The position numbers were made by a program, and so were the translations under genes. Below are positions 44,808-53,840 of a stretch of DNA of 53,840 nt, piece by piece. Position 1 is the first letter of the stretch, and every line of letters starts with the position of its first letter. Source of the DNA: an uncultured Bacteroidales bacterium (lineage in GTDB: Bacteria; Bacteroidota; Bacteroidia; Bacteroidales; F082); NCBI GenBank assembly GCA_937926515.1, contig CALAZZ010000027.1, positions 1 through 53,840 of the forward strand, written 5' to 3'. The notes under the pieces were generated by a model. It did no database searches. It had not been told where the DNA came from and saw nothing but the letters and a program-made list of their open reading frames with translations.

Positions 44808-45878
44808 ATGATTATGAACACTTTTTATAGATATTTTATCATCGCAAGCATCGGTATGCTTCTGTTACTTCCACAGCACACCTTTGCAGGTAATAAGGAC
44901 AGGTCAGGACAGGCAGGTGCTTCTGAATTATTGATCAACCCATGGGCAAGAAGCACTGGGTGGGGCAATGCAGGAATGGCTCAGATACGTGGCCTGGAAG
45001 GAATTTGGAGCAATGTGGCCGGTACGGCATTCACCAACAAAACAGAACTTATTTTTGCTCATACCGACTGGCTTAAGGGTGCTGACATCAGTATTTACTC
45101 ATTTGGTTTTACGCAAAGTGTTGGCGAGGGCGGTGCTCTTGGGTTGGCAGTGATGTCAATGAATTTTGGTGATATACCAATTACCACCACAGAGTATCCC
45201 GATGGCGGACTTGGTAATTTCTCGCCCAGCCTGATGAATATTAGCATGTCGTATGCCAAGGCATTCTCAAACAGCATCTACGCCGGCTTTGTACTTAAGA
45301 TCATCTCGCAGAGCATATCCGATATAAGTGCCCAAGGAGTTGCCATTGATGCCGGCATCCAATATGTTACCGGTGTGGATGAACACATCCATTTTGGGAT
45401 ATCCCTCAAAAACATCGGCCCTACCATGAGTTTTTCAGGTGATGGTCTGTCACTCCGAGCTTTTATCCCCGGCCAGGAGACACAATTTACATTGGAGCAA
45501 AGATCTGAGGCCTTTGAATTGCCTACACAATTGGTAATCGGCACAGCTTATGATTTCTTGTTTCCAAATGATTACAGGTTTACTATGGCAGGAAATTTCA
45601 CTTCTAATTCATTTACCAAAGACCAGATCACCATAGGAGCCGAATTCAGCCTGAAAGACTACGTTTTGCTCCGGACAGGATATACATACGAAGACGGAAT
45701 CTGGGATAATATCGAAACCGGCGAACGCACCAATGTTACCAAAGGTTTTGCTGCAGGTATCACTGTTCAGGTACCCCTCAGCAGGGATTCCGGCTCGGTC
45801 TTTTCCGTGGATTATTCATATCGTGATACAGATCATTTTAGTGGAAATCATACAATAGGAGCACGTATCAGTTTCTGA
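44808..45878 (+). CDS. PorV/PorQ-like outer membrane barrel protein
   Basis: 356 residues with a signal peptide ending T-F-A-G. The early G-A-S-E-L-L-I-N-P-W-A-R-S-T-G-W-G and G-L-E-G-I-W-S-N-V-A-G motifs are typical of the PorV/PorQ family, a FadL-like 14-strand barrel. PorV carries T9SS cargo to the attachment complex. This copy begins 29 bp after a T9SS cargo gene and may be a dedicated carrier rather than the general PorV, which is inference. A strong terminator follows 43 bp downstream. Confidence 0.88.
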   Translation: MIMNTFYRYFIIASIGMLLLLPQHTFAGNKDRSGQAGASELLINPWARSTGWGNAGMAQIRGLEGIWSNVAGTAFTNKTELIFAHTDWLKGADISIYSFGFTQSVGEGGALGLAVMSMNFGDIPITTTEYPDGGLGNFSPSLMNISMSYAKAFSNSIYAGFVLKIISQSISDISAQGVAIDAGIQYVTGVDEHIHFGISLKNIGPTMSFSGDGLSLRAFIPGQETQFTLEQRSEAFELPTQLVIGTAYDFLFPNDYRFTMAGNFTSNSFTKDQITIGAEFSLKDYVLLRTGYTYEDGIWDNIETGERTNVTKGFAAGITVQVPLSRDSGSVFSVDYSYRDTDHFSGNHTIGARISF

Positions 45879-45882
45879 TCGC

Positions 45883-45913
45883 GTTGCACTTGTATTAAAA
45901 ATTTATACCTTTG
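45883..45913 (+). promoter_or_regulatory. putative greA promoter (GTTG-N19-TACCTTTG)
   Basis: TACCTTTG at 45906-45913 fits TAnnTTTG and GTTG at 45883-45886 is a near-match -33 box at 19 nt. Transcription would start near 45920, immediately before the terminator hairpin that ends the upstream gene. Confidence 0.5.
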
Positions 45914-45920
45914 TACAACA

Positions 45921-45950
45921 AAAGGCCCTTAATCGCTTAAGGGTCTTTTT
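45921..45950 (+). terminator. rho-independent terminator after the PorV/PorQ-like gene
   Basis: A 10-bp stem (AGGCCCTTAA / TTAAGGGTCT with one G-T) extended by A-T pairs, loop TCGC and a T5 tail. It closes the TonB/cargo/barrel cassette. Confidence 0.92.
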
Positions 45951-45984
45951 ATCTTATTTAGAACAAAACACAGGCATGTAAGTC

Positions 45985-46458
45985 ATGATGGAAACAAAAT
46001 ATTTTACAGAAGAGGGATTGCATAAGCTTAAAGTTGAGCTTGAGACCCTCATTTCGGTTGAACGGCCAAAAATTTCGCAAATGATCGCTGAAGCCCGTGA
46101 TAAGGGTGATCTTTCAGAAAATGCAGAATATGACGCTGCAAAGGATGCCCAGGCCATGCTTGAACTAAAAATTTCAAAACTGCAGGATCTGCTCGTAAGT
46201 GCCAGAATCATTGATGAATCTAAAATGGATACCACCAAAGTTTTGCTGTTTTCAGTGGTAAAAATTAAAAACCTGAAAAATGGTGCAGTCATGACCTATT
46301 CCATTGTACCTGAAAAAGAAGCAGACCTCAAGGCCAGTAAAATATCCGTGAACTCACCCATTGCCAAGGGATTACTGGGTAAATCAGTCGGCGAAAATGC
46401 AGAGATTGAAGTCCCTGCTGGTAAAGTGGAGTTTGAAATCCTTGACGTAAGCCGTTAG
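45985..46458 (+). CDS. greA: transcription elongation factor GreA
   Basis: 157 residues, full length. The N-terminal coiled-coil hairpin carries the RNA polymerase-active loop with G-D-L-S-E-N-A-E-Y-D-A-A-K, where the Asp and Glu assist cleavage of backtracked RNA. The C-terminal FKBP-like domain ends S-P-I-A-K-G-L-L-G-K-S-V-G. Adjacent ATGs make the start ambiguous by one codon. Confidence 0.97.
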   Translation: MMETKYFTEEGLHKLKVELETLISVERPKISQMIAEARDKGDLSENAEYDAAKDAQAMLELKISKLQDLLVSARIIDESKMDTTKVLLFSVVKIKNLKNGAVMTYSIVPEKEADLKASKISVNSPIAKGLLGKSVGENAEIEVPAGKVEFEILDVSR

Positions 46459-46523
46459 TTTCCTATACCTTGATCACACACTGACAATACCAATCCTCTT
46501 TTCTTAACTTCTTGTTTCATCGC

Positions 46524-46554
46524 TTTCCATTATTGAAATTAACCCCTAATTTTG
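46524..46554 (+). promoter_or_regulatory. promoter of the HIT protein gene (TTTC-N19-TAATTTTG)
   Basis: TAATTTTG (46547-46554) with near-consensus TTTC (46524-46527) 19 nt upstream. It sits 25 bp before the ATG at 46579, which supports that start over the longer TTG frame. Confidence 0.6.
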
Positions 46555-46578
46555 TGGTTCATCAATAAGGTATTGCAC

Positions 46579-46971
46579 ATGGAAAGTATATTTACGAAAA
46601 TTGTTAAAGGAGAGATTCCCTGCTTTAAGGTAGCAGAAAATGAAAACTATCTGGCATTTTTGGATATCAATCCGCTTGCCAGGGGACACACCTTGGTGAT
46701 CCCAAAAAAGCAGACAGATTACATCTTCGATGTTGATGATGAAGAGCTCAAAGACCTAATGGTGTTTGCCAAGCAAGTTGCCCACGCCATCGAAGCAGTA
46801 GTGCCTTGCAAGCGAATAGGTATGACCGTGATCGGGTTGGAAGTACCACATGCACATATTCACCTGATCCCTATTAATACTTTGTATGATATGGATTTCA
46901 AACAGCCTAAACTTAAGCTCACAACAGATGAGTTTACACAACTCAGTGAACAAATAAGCGGGAAGTTATGA
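46579..46971 (+). CDS. HIT family nucleotide hydrolase/transferase
   Basis: 130 residues starting E-S-I-F-T-K-I-V-K-G-E-I-P-C. The histidine triad near residue 94 reads H-A-H-I-H-L-I-P (H-x-H-x-H). N-P-L-A-R-G-H-T-L-V-I-P-K-K precedes it. It belongs to the HINT-like branch of HIT proteins, which hydrolyse AMP-lysine or dinucleotide phosphates. The exact substrate is not shown. It stands after greA in the same direction but appears to have its own promoter. Confidence 0.93.
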   Translation: MESIFTKIVKGEIPCFKVAENENYLAFLDINPLARGHTLVIPKKQTDYIFDVDDEELKDLMVFAKQVAHAIEAVVPCKRIGMTVIGLEVPHAHIHLIPINTLYDMDFKQPKLKLTTDEFTQLSEQISGKL

Positions 46972-47019
46972 TCCAGAGACAATGCTTGGTTCTGAATCTA
47001 TGCTATCTGATATAATAAT

Positions 47020-48921
<1,902 letters not shown>

Positions 48922-48988
48922 TTAGGCTCAAGACTGGATAAAAACATATTTTTGCCTTATCAAAAGTGCAAATTTAAACATTATTCCC

Positions 48989-49438
48989 ATGATCACTGTA
49001 CGTGATGCCAAACTGCAAGATTATTCACTCATTGTTGATTTTCAGCTAAAAATGGCTGTGGAAACAGAAGGGTTGCACCTACCGGTGGATCAGTTGACCG
49101 AAGGGGTTAAGAAGGTTTTCAGGCAGCCGGAACTGGGCAGGTATTTTATTGCTGAAGTTGATGGCTTGCCATGTGCCTCCCTATTAATAACATACGAATG
49201 GAGTGATTGGCGTAACCGAACCATATGGTGGATACAGTCGGTATACGTACAACCCGAATTCCGACGAAAAGGCATCTTTGCCTCTATGTACGCCTATATT
49301 AAGAACATGGCCCTGGCTGATAAAGGGGTTGGCGGTATCAGGCTTTATGTGGACGGTTCCAATTCGGCAGCACAGAAAACCTATTCAGCCATGGGAATGG
49401 ATGGTGAGCATTACAAGGTATTTGAATGGATGAAATAA
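48989..49438 (+). CDS. GNAT family N-acetyltransferase
   Basis: 149 residues with the acetyl-CoA site pattern V-Q-P-E-F-R-R-K-G-I-F-A (R-x-x-G-x-G/A type) and the following helix A-S-M-Y-A-Y-I. V-D-G-S-N-S-A-A-Q-K-T-Y-S-A-M-G-M then matches motif B of the fold. The substrate is unknown. It is divergent from the amidophosphoribosyltransferase gene; TATTTTTG (48947-48954, plus) and TAAATTTG (48969-48976, minus) are likely -7 boxes between them. Confidence 0.9.
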   Translation: MITVRDAKLQDYSLIVDFQLKMAVETEGLHLPVDQLTEGVKKVFRQPELGRYFIAEVDGLPCASLLITYEWSDWRNRTIWWIQSVYVQPEFRRKGIFASMYAYIKNMALADKGVGGIRLYVDGSNSAAQKTYSAMGMDGEHYKVFEWMK

Positions 49439-49473
49439 TATCTTCTTCACAAAATTATTAAACAGTTTATATT

Positions 49474-50781
49474 ATGACAAGATATATAATAACAGTGTTT
49501 ACCACTCTATTTCTGATTGGAACCCTAAATGCTCAGCCTATTGACGATGAACTTCGGCGCAACATTGACCAATATATTGATGATATTCAGGATGATGTCA
49601 TTGAGTGGCGCAGGGACTTTCATCAAAACCCTGAACTGAGCAACCAGGAATTCCGTACCTCGGCCATAGTAGCTGAACACCTAAGAAACTTGGGCATTGA
49701 GGTGGAAACAGGGATTGCAGGAACAGGTGTTGTTGGTGTATTACGAGGAGGTAAAAGTGGCCCTGTGATTGCACTGCGTGCTGATATGGATGCACTGCCC
49801 ATAACCGAAGAACTAGATCTGCCTTTTGCATCGAAAAAGCGTGTGATCTTCAACGGAAAAGAGGTTGGAGTTATGCATGCCTGCGGGCATGATGTACATA
49901 CAGCATCATTGATGGGGGTTGCCAAAGTACTGTCTTCAATAAGGGAAGACCTACCGGGCACTGTTAAGTTCATTTTTCAACCAGCAGAAGAGGGTGCTTT
50001 TGATGCAGAAATATGGGGTGCTAAAATGATGGTAGCCGAAGGTGTACTAGAGAATCCAAAGCCTGATGCGGTTTTCGGCATGCACGTCTGGCCTATTCCT
50101 GTTGGTGAAGTTGCTTATGCCAGCGGCGCCTTTATGGCCAGTGTGGACAATTTCAAAATCAGGTTAACGGGACGGGGTTCGCACGGTGCCATCCCATGGG
50201 AATCCAATGACCCCATTATTGCTGCAGCACAAGTGATCAGCAATATACAAACCATTGTGAGCCGTAATGCAGAACTCACCCAGGGTGCGGCAGTTGTCAG
50301 TATAGGAAGCATTCAGGGGGGCAATCGTAACAATATCATACCCGATGAGGTGGAGATATTAGGGACCATCAGGACGCATCATGAACAGACCAGGCAAATG
50401 ATCCACAACAGGCTGAAAGAAATGGTTCATCATATCGCCTCTGCACACCGGGTTGAGGCAGAGACCAACATCGTCAGACTTTATCCTGCTGTTATTAACA
50501 ATCCAAGCTTGGTTAATAAAATGATCCCTGCCATAAAGCAGTCAATAGGTGAAAGAGGAGTATATGCTATTCCACCAGTGATGATCGCTGAAGATTTCTC
50601 CTATTATGCCAATGAGGTTCCCGGTATGTTTTACTTTCTAGGAATACTGCCTGCTGATCATACAGGGCCAGTGGAGCCCATTCATTCACCTCGGTTCTTC
50701 GTTGATGAATCAGCCTTGAAAGTAGCTGTACGCACAATGAGCTATATAACGCTGCATGCCTTGAGTCTCTACTCTGAGTAA
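49474..50781 (+). CDS. exported M20 family amidohydrolase
   Basis: 435 residues with a signal peptide (T-L-F-L-I-G-T-L-N-A-Q). The M20D metal motif H-A-C-G-H-D-V-H-T is near residue 135, followed by F-Q-P-A-E-E-G-A, then the dimerisation domain and A-E-D-F-S-Y-Y near the C-terminus. Relatives are N-acyl-amino-acid or hippurate/IAA-amino-acid hydrolases. An exported form may release amino acids from N-acylated substrates. It is 35 bp behind the GNAT gene; co-transcription is possible but no functional tie is evident. Confidence 0.92.
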   Translation: MTRYIITVFTTLFLIGTLNAQPIDDELRRNIDQYIDDIQDDVIEWRRDFHQNPELSNQEFRTSAIVAEHLRNLGIEVETGIAGTGVVGVLRGGKSGPVIALRADMDALPITEELDLPFASKKRVIFNGKEVGVMHACGHDVHTASLMGVAKVLSSIREDLPGTVKFIFQPAEEGAFDAEIWGAKMMVAEGVLENPKPDAVFGMHVWPIPVGEVAYASGAFMASVDNFKIRLTGRGSHGAIPWESNDPIIAAAQVISNIQTIVSRNAELTQGAAVVSIGSIQGGNRNNIIPDEVEILGTIRTHHEQTRQMIHNRLKEMVHHIASAHRVEAETNIVRLYPAVINNPSLVNKMIPAIKQSIGERGVYAIPPVMIAEDFSYYANEVPGMFYFLGILPADHTGPVEPIHSPRFFVDESALKVAVRTMSYITLHALSLYSE

Positions 50782-50838
50782 TGAAAAGACAGTTATTTTT
50801 CGGAATGAATTATTCCATTGCAAAGTCTGGCTGGGAAG

Positions 50839-50870
50839 AAAAAAGGCCGCATTTAAGCAGCAATGCGACC
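50839..50870 (-). terminator. rho-independent terminator of tRNA-Lys
   Basis: Read on the minus strand the stem is GGTCGCATT / AATGCGGCC (one T-G pair) with an 8-nt loop and a T6 run at 50839-50844. On the plus strand the same site has a C/A mismatch, so it works best for the tRNA gene but may also stop the converging M20 transcript. Confidence 0.85.
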
Positions 50871-50885
50871 TCTTTAATTTTAATG

Positions 50886-50958
<73 letters not shown>

Positions 50959-51047
50959 TATTAATTGACATGCAAATTTAGTAAAACATTCGTTTTTGGG
51001 TAGTTGTTATCAGGTAACAATTTTAAATCAGCACAGAAATTTCTACC

Positions 51048-51055
51048 TATCTTTG
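51048..51055 (+). promoter_or_regulatory. -7 box before meaB (TATCTTTG)
   Basis: Fits TAnnTTTG and lies 18 bp upstream of the ATG at 51074. No clear -33 box is present at 19-20 nt. Its position supports 51074 over the longer TTG frame. Confidence 0.45.
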
Positions 51056-51073
51056 CTTGTCAGGCATACAACA

Positions 51074-52183
51074 ATGGAACAGGATCAAACAAATTCGCCC
51101 ATAAAAGTTAACAATGGGGTTGAGCAGCCTGAGCAGCTCAATCCGGCTGCCATCAAGAAATTGCGTGATATGTCACGCGGTTTAAACGACAGTCGCTATT
51201 ATGTTGATGGCATTCTTAAAGGTGATATGGTTATACTTAGTAAAGCCATTACGCTCATTGAAAGCGCCCTGCCCACACATCAAAAAATAGCACAAGATAT
51301 TATCACTGCTTGTCTGCCTCATACCGGAAATGCCATTCGCGTGGGTATTACAGGTGTGCCCGGTGCAGGCAAGAGTACTTTTATTGAGGCCTTGGGTATG
51401 TACTTGATAAATAAAGGTCATAAAGTAGCAGTGCTGGCAATTGATCCCAGCAGCCAGCGCTCCAAAGGCAGTATCCTTGGCGACAAAACCCGCATGGAAC
51501 AGTTGTCAGCCCAGCCACATTCATACATACGGCCTTCAGCATCAGCAGGTACCCTTGGTGGAGTGGCCCGTAAAACACGTGAAACTTTATTGCTTTGTGA
51601 GGCAGCAGGATTTGATATCGTACTGGTTGAAACTGTTGGTGTAGGACAGTCTGAAATAGCAGTGCATCAAATGGTTGACTTCTTTCTTCTACTTATGATA
51701 AGTGGCGCAGGAGATGAACTCCAGGGCATCAAAAGAGGGATCATGGAAATGGCTGACGGTATCGTCATCAACAAAGCAGATGGAGATAATATCAACAGGG
51801 CAAATAAAGCCATGGCTGAATGTAAGAATGCACTGCACCTTTTTCCGCCGGCCGAATCCGGTATTATGCCTGAGGTAACTACCTGCTCTTCACTCCATCA
51901 CATCAATATTGACGGGGTCTGGAACTTGGTGGATAGCTATATCATCAAAGCCTCAGATTCAGGCTATCTTCAAAAAAAACGAAACGAGCAGAACGTCAAT
52001 ATTCTCCGAACCTATATCGAAAACCAATTAAGCAGCCAATTTTTTGGCCATGAACATATCCGAAAAAAACTGCCTGAACTGGAAGCAAACGTGCGAAACA
52101 ATGAGATGAGCGCTTATGCAGCTGCGAATGATTTGCTTTACACTTTTTTCTCCAATACCGGGTTTGTCGATCCGAATGAATAG
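51074..52183 (+). CDS. meaB: MeaB/ArgK-type GTPase of methylmalonyl-CoA mutase
   Basis: 369 residues from the ATG at 51074. G3E-family P-loop GTPase: Walker A G-V-P-G-A-G-K-S-T near residue 97, then A-I-D-P-S-S, V-E-T-V-G-V-G-Q-S-E (switch region) and N-K-A-D-G-D-N (guanine specificity). N- and C-terminal helical extensions are those of MeaB. It loads and protects the cobalamin cofactor of methylmalonyl-CoA mutase, used in propionate production or use. The mutase genes are not in this window. Confidence 0.95.
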   Translation: MEQDQTNSPIKVNNGVEQPEQLNPAAIKKLRDMSRGLNDSRYYVDGILKGDMVILSKAITLIESALPTHQKIAQDIITACLPHTGNAIRVGITGVPGAGKSTFIEALGMYLINKGHKVAVLAIDPSSQRSKGSILGDKTRMEQLSAQPHSYIRPSASAGTLGGVARKTRETLLLCEAAGFDIVLVETVGVGQSEIAVHQMVDFFLLLMISGAGDELQGIKRGIMEMADGIVINKADGDNINRANKAMAECKNALHLFPPAESGIMPEVTTCSSLHHINIDGVWNLVDSYIIKASDSGYLQKKRNEQNVNILRTYIENQLSSQFFGHEHIRKKLPELEANVRNNEMSAYAAANDLLYTFFSNTGFVDPNE

Positions 52184-52273
52184 GCCCATAAACTGTGAAT
52201 TAATCTCACTAATATCTTTGTTAATTTATTAACAAAAGGTTGACAAAACGCTGTAAATACCCATATTTTTTAG

Positions 52274-52308
52274 TATTTTTGCAGAGAATCAACTGTCCTT
52301 GAACAGTT
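52274..52308 (+). promoter_or_regulatory. -7 box and 5' stem-loop upstream of glutamine synthetase
   Basis: TATTTTTG (52274-52281) fits TAnnTTTG; a second TATCTTTG is at 52213-52220. The predicted start near 52288 is followed at once by the hairpin AACTGT / ACAGTT (52291-52296, 52303-52308). No clear -33 TTTG is present. Confidence 0.4.
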
Positions 52309-52360
52309 AGTCCGGTATGGAATATTTGGTTAAATCAAACACATAATATAGATTGACGAA

Positions 52361-53840
52361 ATGAACGAATACACCCAAATGAATCCCAATCCACTTGTTC
52401 AGTATTTGAATAAGCCTGCATCTGAATTCACACGTGCTGACCTAATCCGCTATATTGAGGATAACGACATTGAAATGATCAATTTCAGGTATGTTGCCTG
52501 GGATGGCCGTTTAAAGGCACTTAATTTTATCATCAATAATAAAGAACATCTAGAGGCTGTTCTTTCAGCAGGTGAAAGGGTTGATGGTTCAAGCTTATTC
52601 CCTTTTGTTCAGGCAGGCGCAAGCGATCTTTACGTCATCCCAAAATATCGTACAGCTTTCCGGAATCCATTTGCTGAAACACCCACCCTCGACATACTTT
52701 GCTCATTTTATGACCGCTATGGCAATCATTTTGAGAGTGCACCCGAGTTTATCCTTCGCAAGGCCCATAAAAGTTTTAAGGAGATTACCGGATATGAATT
52801 TGAAACCATGGGTGAGTTGGAATATTATATCATCAGTGATGAAGAGCCCCTCTACCCTGCCGTTGACCAAAAAGGCTATCACGAATCTTCTCCTTTCAAT
52901 AAGTGGGGTGATTTCAGGCGCGAAGCCATGAGGCTGATCGCTCAGAGTGGTGGGCAGCTTAAATATGGCCATTCAGAGGTGGGTAATTTTTCATTTGAAG
53001 GCTTAGTGTATGAACAGAACGAATTGGAATTTCTTCCTACAAATGTAGAAGATGCTGCCGATCAGCTGGTTATTGCAAAATGGATTATGCGTAAACTGGC
53101 TTACCAATATGGTGTAACCATCACATTTGCTCCCAAAATCACAGTAGGCAAAGCAGGTAGTGGCATGCACATACACACGCGTCTGATGAAGAACGGCACT
53201 AATATAATGATGAAAGAGGGGAAATTGAGTGAAGAAGCCAGAAAAGCAATTGCGGGATATCTCAAACTGGCTGCTTCCTTGACTGCCTTCGGAAACATGA
53301 ACCCAACTTCTTATTTCAGGTTGGTTCCCCACCAGGAAGCTCCAACCAATATTTGCTGGGGCGACAGCAACAGGTCTGTCCTGGTAAGGGTTCCTCTGGG
53401 TTGGGTTACCGAAAAAGACATGATCGCGGATGCCAATCCCCAGGAAAAGCCGGTGAAGCTGGATTTTAGCCAAAAACAAACTGTTGAATTCAGGGCATCT
53501 GATGGGTCAGCAGATATCTACCTGCTCATGGCCGGGCTTACAGTGGCTGCGCGTCATGGATTCGAGGTACAGGATGCACTTGAGTTTGCTGAAAAAACTT
53601 ACGTCAATGTGAATATTTTTGAGGAAGCACACCGTGGGCGTCAAGAGGAGTTGGAACAATTACCAAGCAATTGTGCCGAATCGGCTGCAGCACTGGAACG
53701 AGATAAAGAGACCTATATGAAATACGGGGTATTTTCTGAAGACATACTGAACTGGATCATTGAATACCTAAAACGATTTAATGACAAAAACCTACGTGCT
53801 GAAATAGGCAAGGATGAAAAGAAAATCCTTGATCTGGTCA
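52361..53840 (+). CDS. glnA: glutamine synthetase, 3' partial
   Basis: The frame runs from ATG 52361 to the window edge, 493 codons without a stop, so little is missing. Type I-like glutamine synthetase: the N-terminal beta-grasp domain has G-S-S-L-F-P-F-V. The catalytic domain has E-L-E-Y-Y, G-S-G-M-H-I-H-T-R (metal/substrate loop), N-P-T-S-Y-F-R-L-V-P and W-G-D-S-N-R-S-V-L-V-R. E-F-R-A-S-D-G-S-A-D-I-Y follows near residue 375. It condenses glutamate and ammonia with ATP to glutamine. Conserved residues differ in places from E. coli GlnA (for example A-D-I-Y for N-P-Y), so a divergent GS-like subfamily is possible. Confidence 0.85.
   Translation, partial: MNEYTQMNPNPLVQYLNKPASEFTRADLIRYIEDNDIEMINFRYVAWDGRLKALNFIINNKEHLEAVLSAGERVDGSSLFPFVQAGASDLYVIPKYRTAFRNPFAETPTLDILCSFYDRYGNHFESAPEFILRKAHKSFKEITGYEFETMGELEYYIISDEEPLYPAVDQKGYHESSPFNKWGDFRREAMRLIAQSGGQLKYGHSEVGNFSFEGLVYEQNELEFLPTNVEDAADQLVIAKWIMRKLAYQYGVTITFAPKITVGKAGSGMHIHTRLMKNGTNIMMKEGKLSEEARKAIAGYLKLAASLTAFGNMNPTSYFRLVPHQEAPTNICWGDSNRSVLVRVPLGWVTEKDMIADANPQEKPVKLDFSQKQTVEFRASDGSADIYLLMAGLTVAARHGFEVQDALEFAEKTYVNVNIFEEAHRGRQEELEQLPSNCAESAAALERDKETYMKYGVFSEDILNWIIEYLKRFNDKNLRAEIGKDEKKILDLV

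Noticed and set aside
52240..52268. A sigma-70-type promoter with TTGACA before glutamine synthetase
   Set aside because: TTGACA is present, but no TATAAT-like box follows at 17 nt, and this phylum's housekeeping promoters use TAnnTTTG.

Overview
The window reads as chromosome of a Bacteroidota (class Bacteroidia) bacterium. The evidence is: TAnnTTTG-type -7 promoter boxes with upstream TTTG boxes; few Shine-Dalgarno sites; a SusC-like TonB receptor; type IX secretion (T9SS) sorting domains and a PorV/PorQ-like protein; an Omp28/DUF6029/TlpA cassette; LytTR-coupled propeller histidine kinases; and many lipoproteins. Placement below class is inference only. There is no prophage, insertion sequence, CRISPR array or rRNA. 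One tRNA gene (Lys-CTT) is present. The two ends cut a flippase-like membrane protein gene (left) and a glutamine synthetase gene (right).

Layout. 1-7.5 kb holds housekeeping genes: S-adenosylhomocysteinase, an alpha/beta hydrolase, a nucleoside phosphorylase, a tandem universal stress protein, CinA and mannose-6-phosphate isomerase. 7.6-10.7 kb is a cell-envelope cassette: TlpA-like thioredoxin, DUF6029 outer membrane protein, Omp28-like lipoprotein. 10.7-12.1 kb (minus strand) is an ECF sigma factor, a membrane anti-sigma-like protein and a membrane-anchored Spy/CnrX-like protein. 12.3-23.7 kb holds malic enzyme fused to a phosphotransacetylase domain, four peptidases (M3, PepT, M28, secreted S8) and aspartate kinase. 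23.8-31 kb holds class I fructose-1,6-bisphosphatase, the trpB2 gene with a previously unannotated upstream leader, TrhO and Mfd. 31-36.6 kb holds two small lipoproteins, a large propeller histidine kinase, its LytTR regulator and an acidic membrane protein. 36.7-45.9 kb is a surface cassette: TonB receptor, 1437-residue T9SS cargo, PorV/PorQ-like barrel. 45.9-53.8 kb holds GreA, a HIT protein, a long amidophosphoribosyltransferase, a GNAT, a secreted M20 amidohydrolase, tRNA-Lys, MeaB and glutamine synthetase.

The most interesting element is at 24831-25045. A consensus Bacteroidota promoter drives a 28-codon open frame with four Trp codons in five (W-S-W-W-W). It is followed by three mutually exclusive GC-rich pairings arranged 1:2, 2:3, 3:4, directly upstream of trpB2. 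That is the architecture of a ribosome-mediated tryptophan attenuator, here placed in front of an orphan tryptophan synthase beta-like gene with no trpA nearby. It ties the debated role of TrpB2 to tryptophan supply.

How the genes work together. Several genes suggest a protein- and amino-acid-using life style: secreted and cytoplasmic peptidases, MeaB (propionate/methylmalonyl-CoA route), malic enzyme plus FBPase (gluconeogenesis), and surface cargo exported by T9SS. The large surface proteins require T9SS core genes that are not in this window. All pairings, promoters and starts were read by eye. No folding energies or database searches were run.
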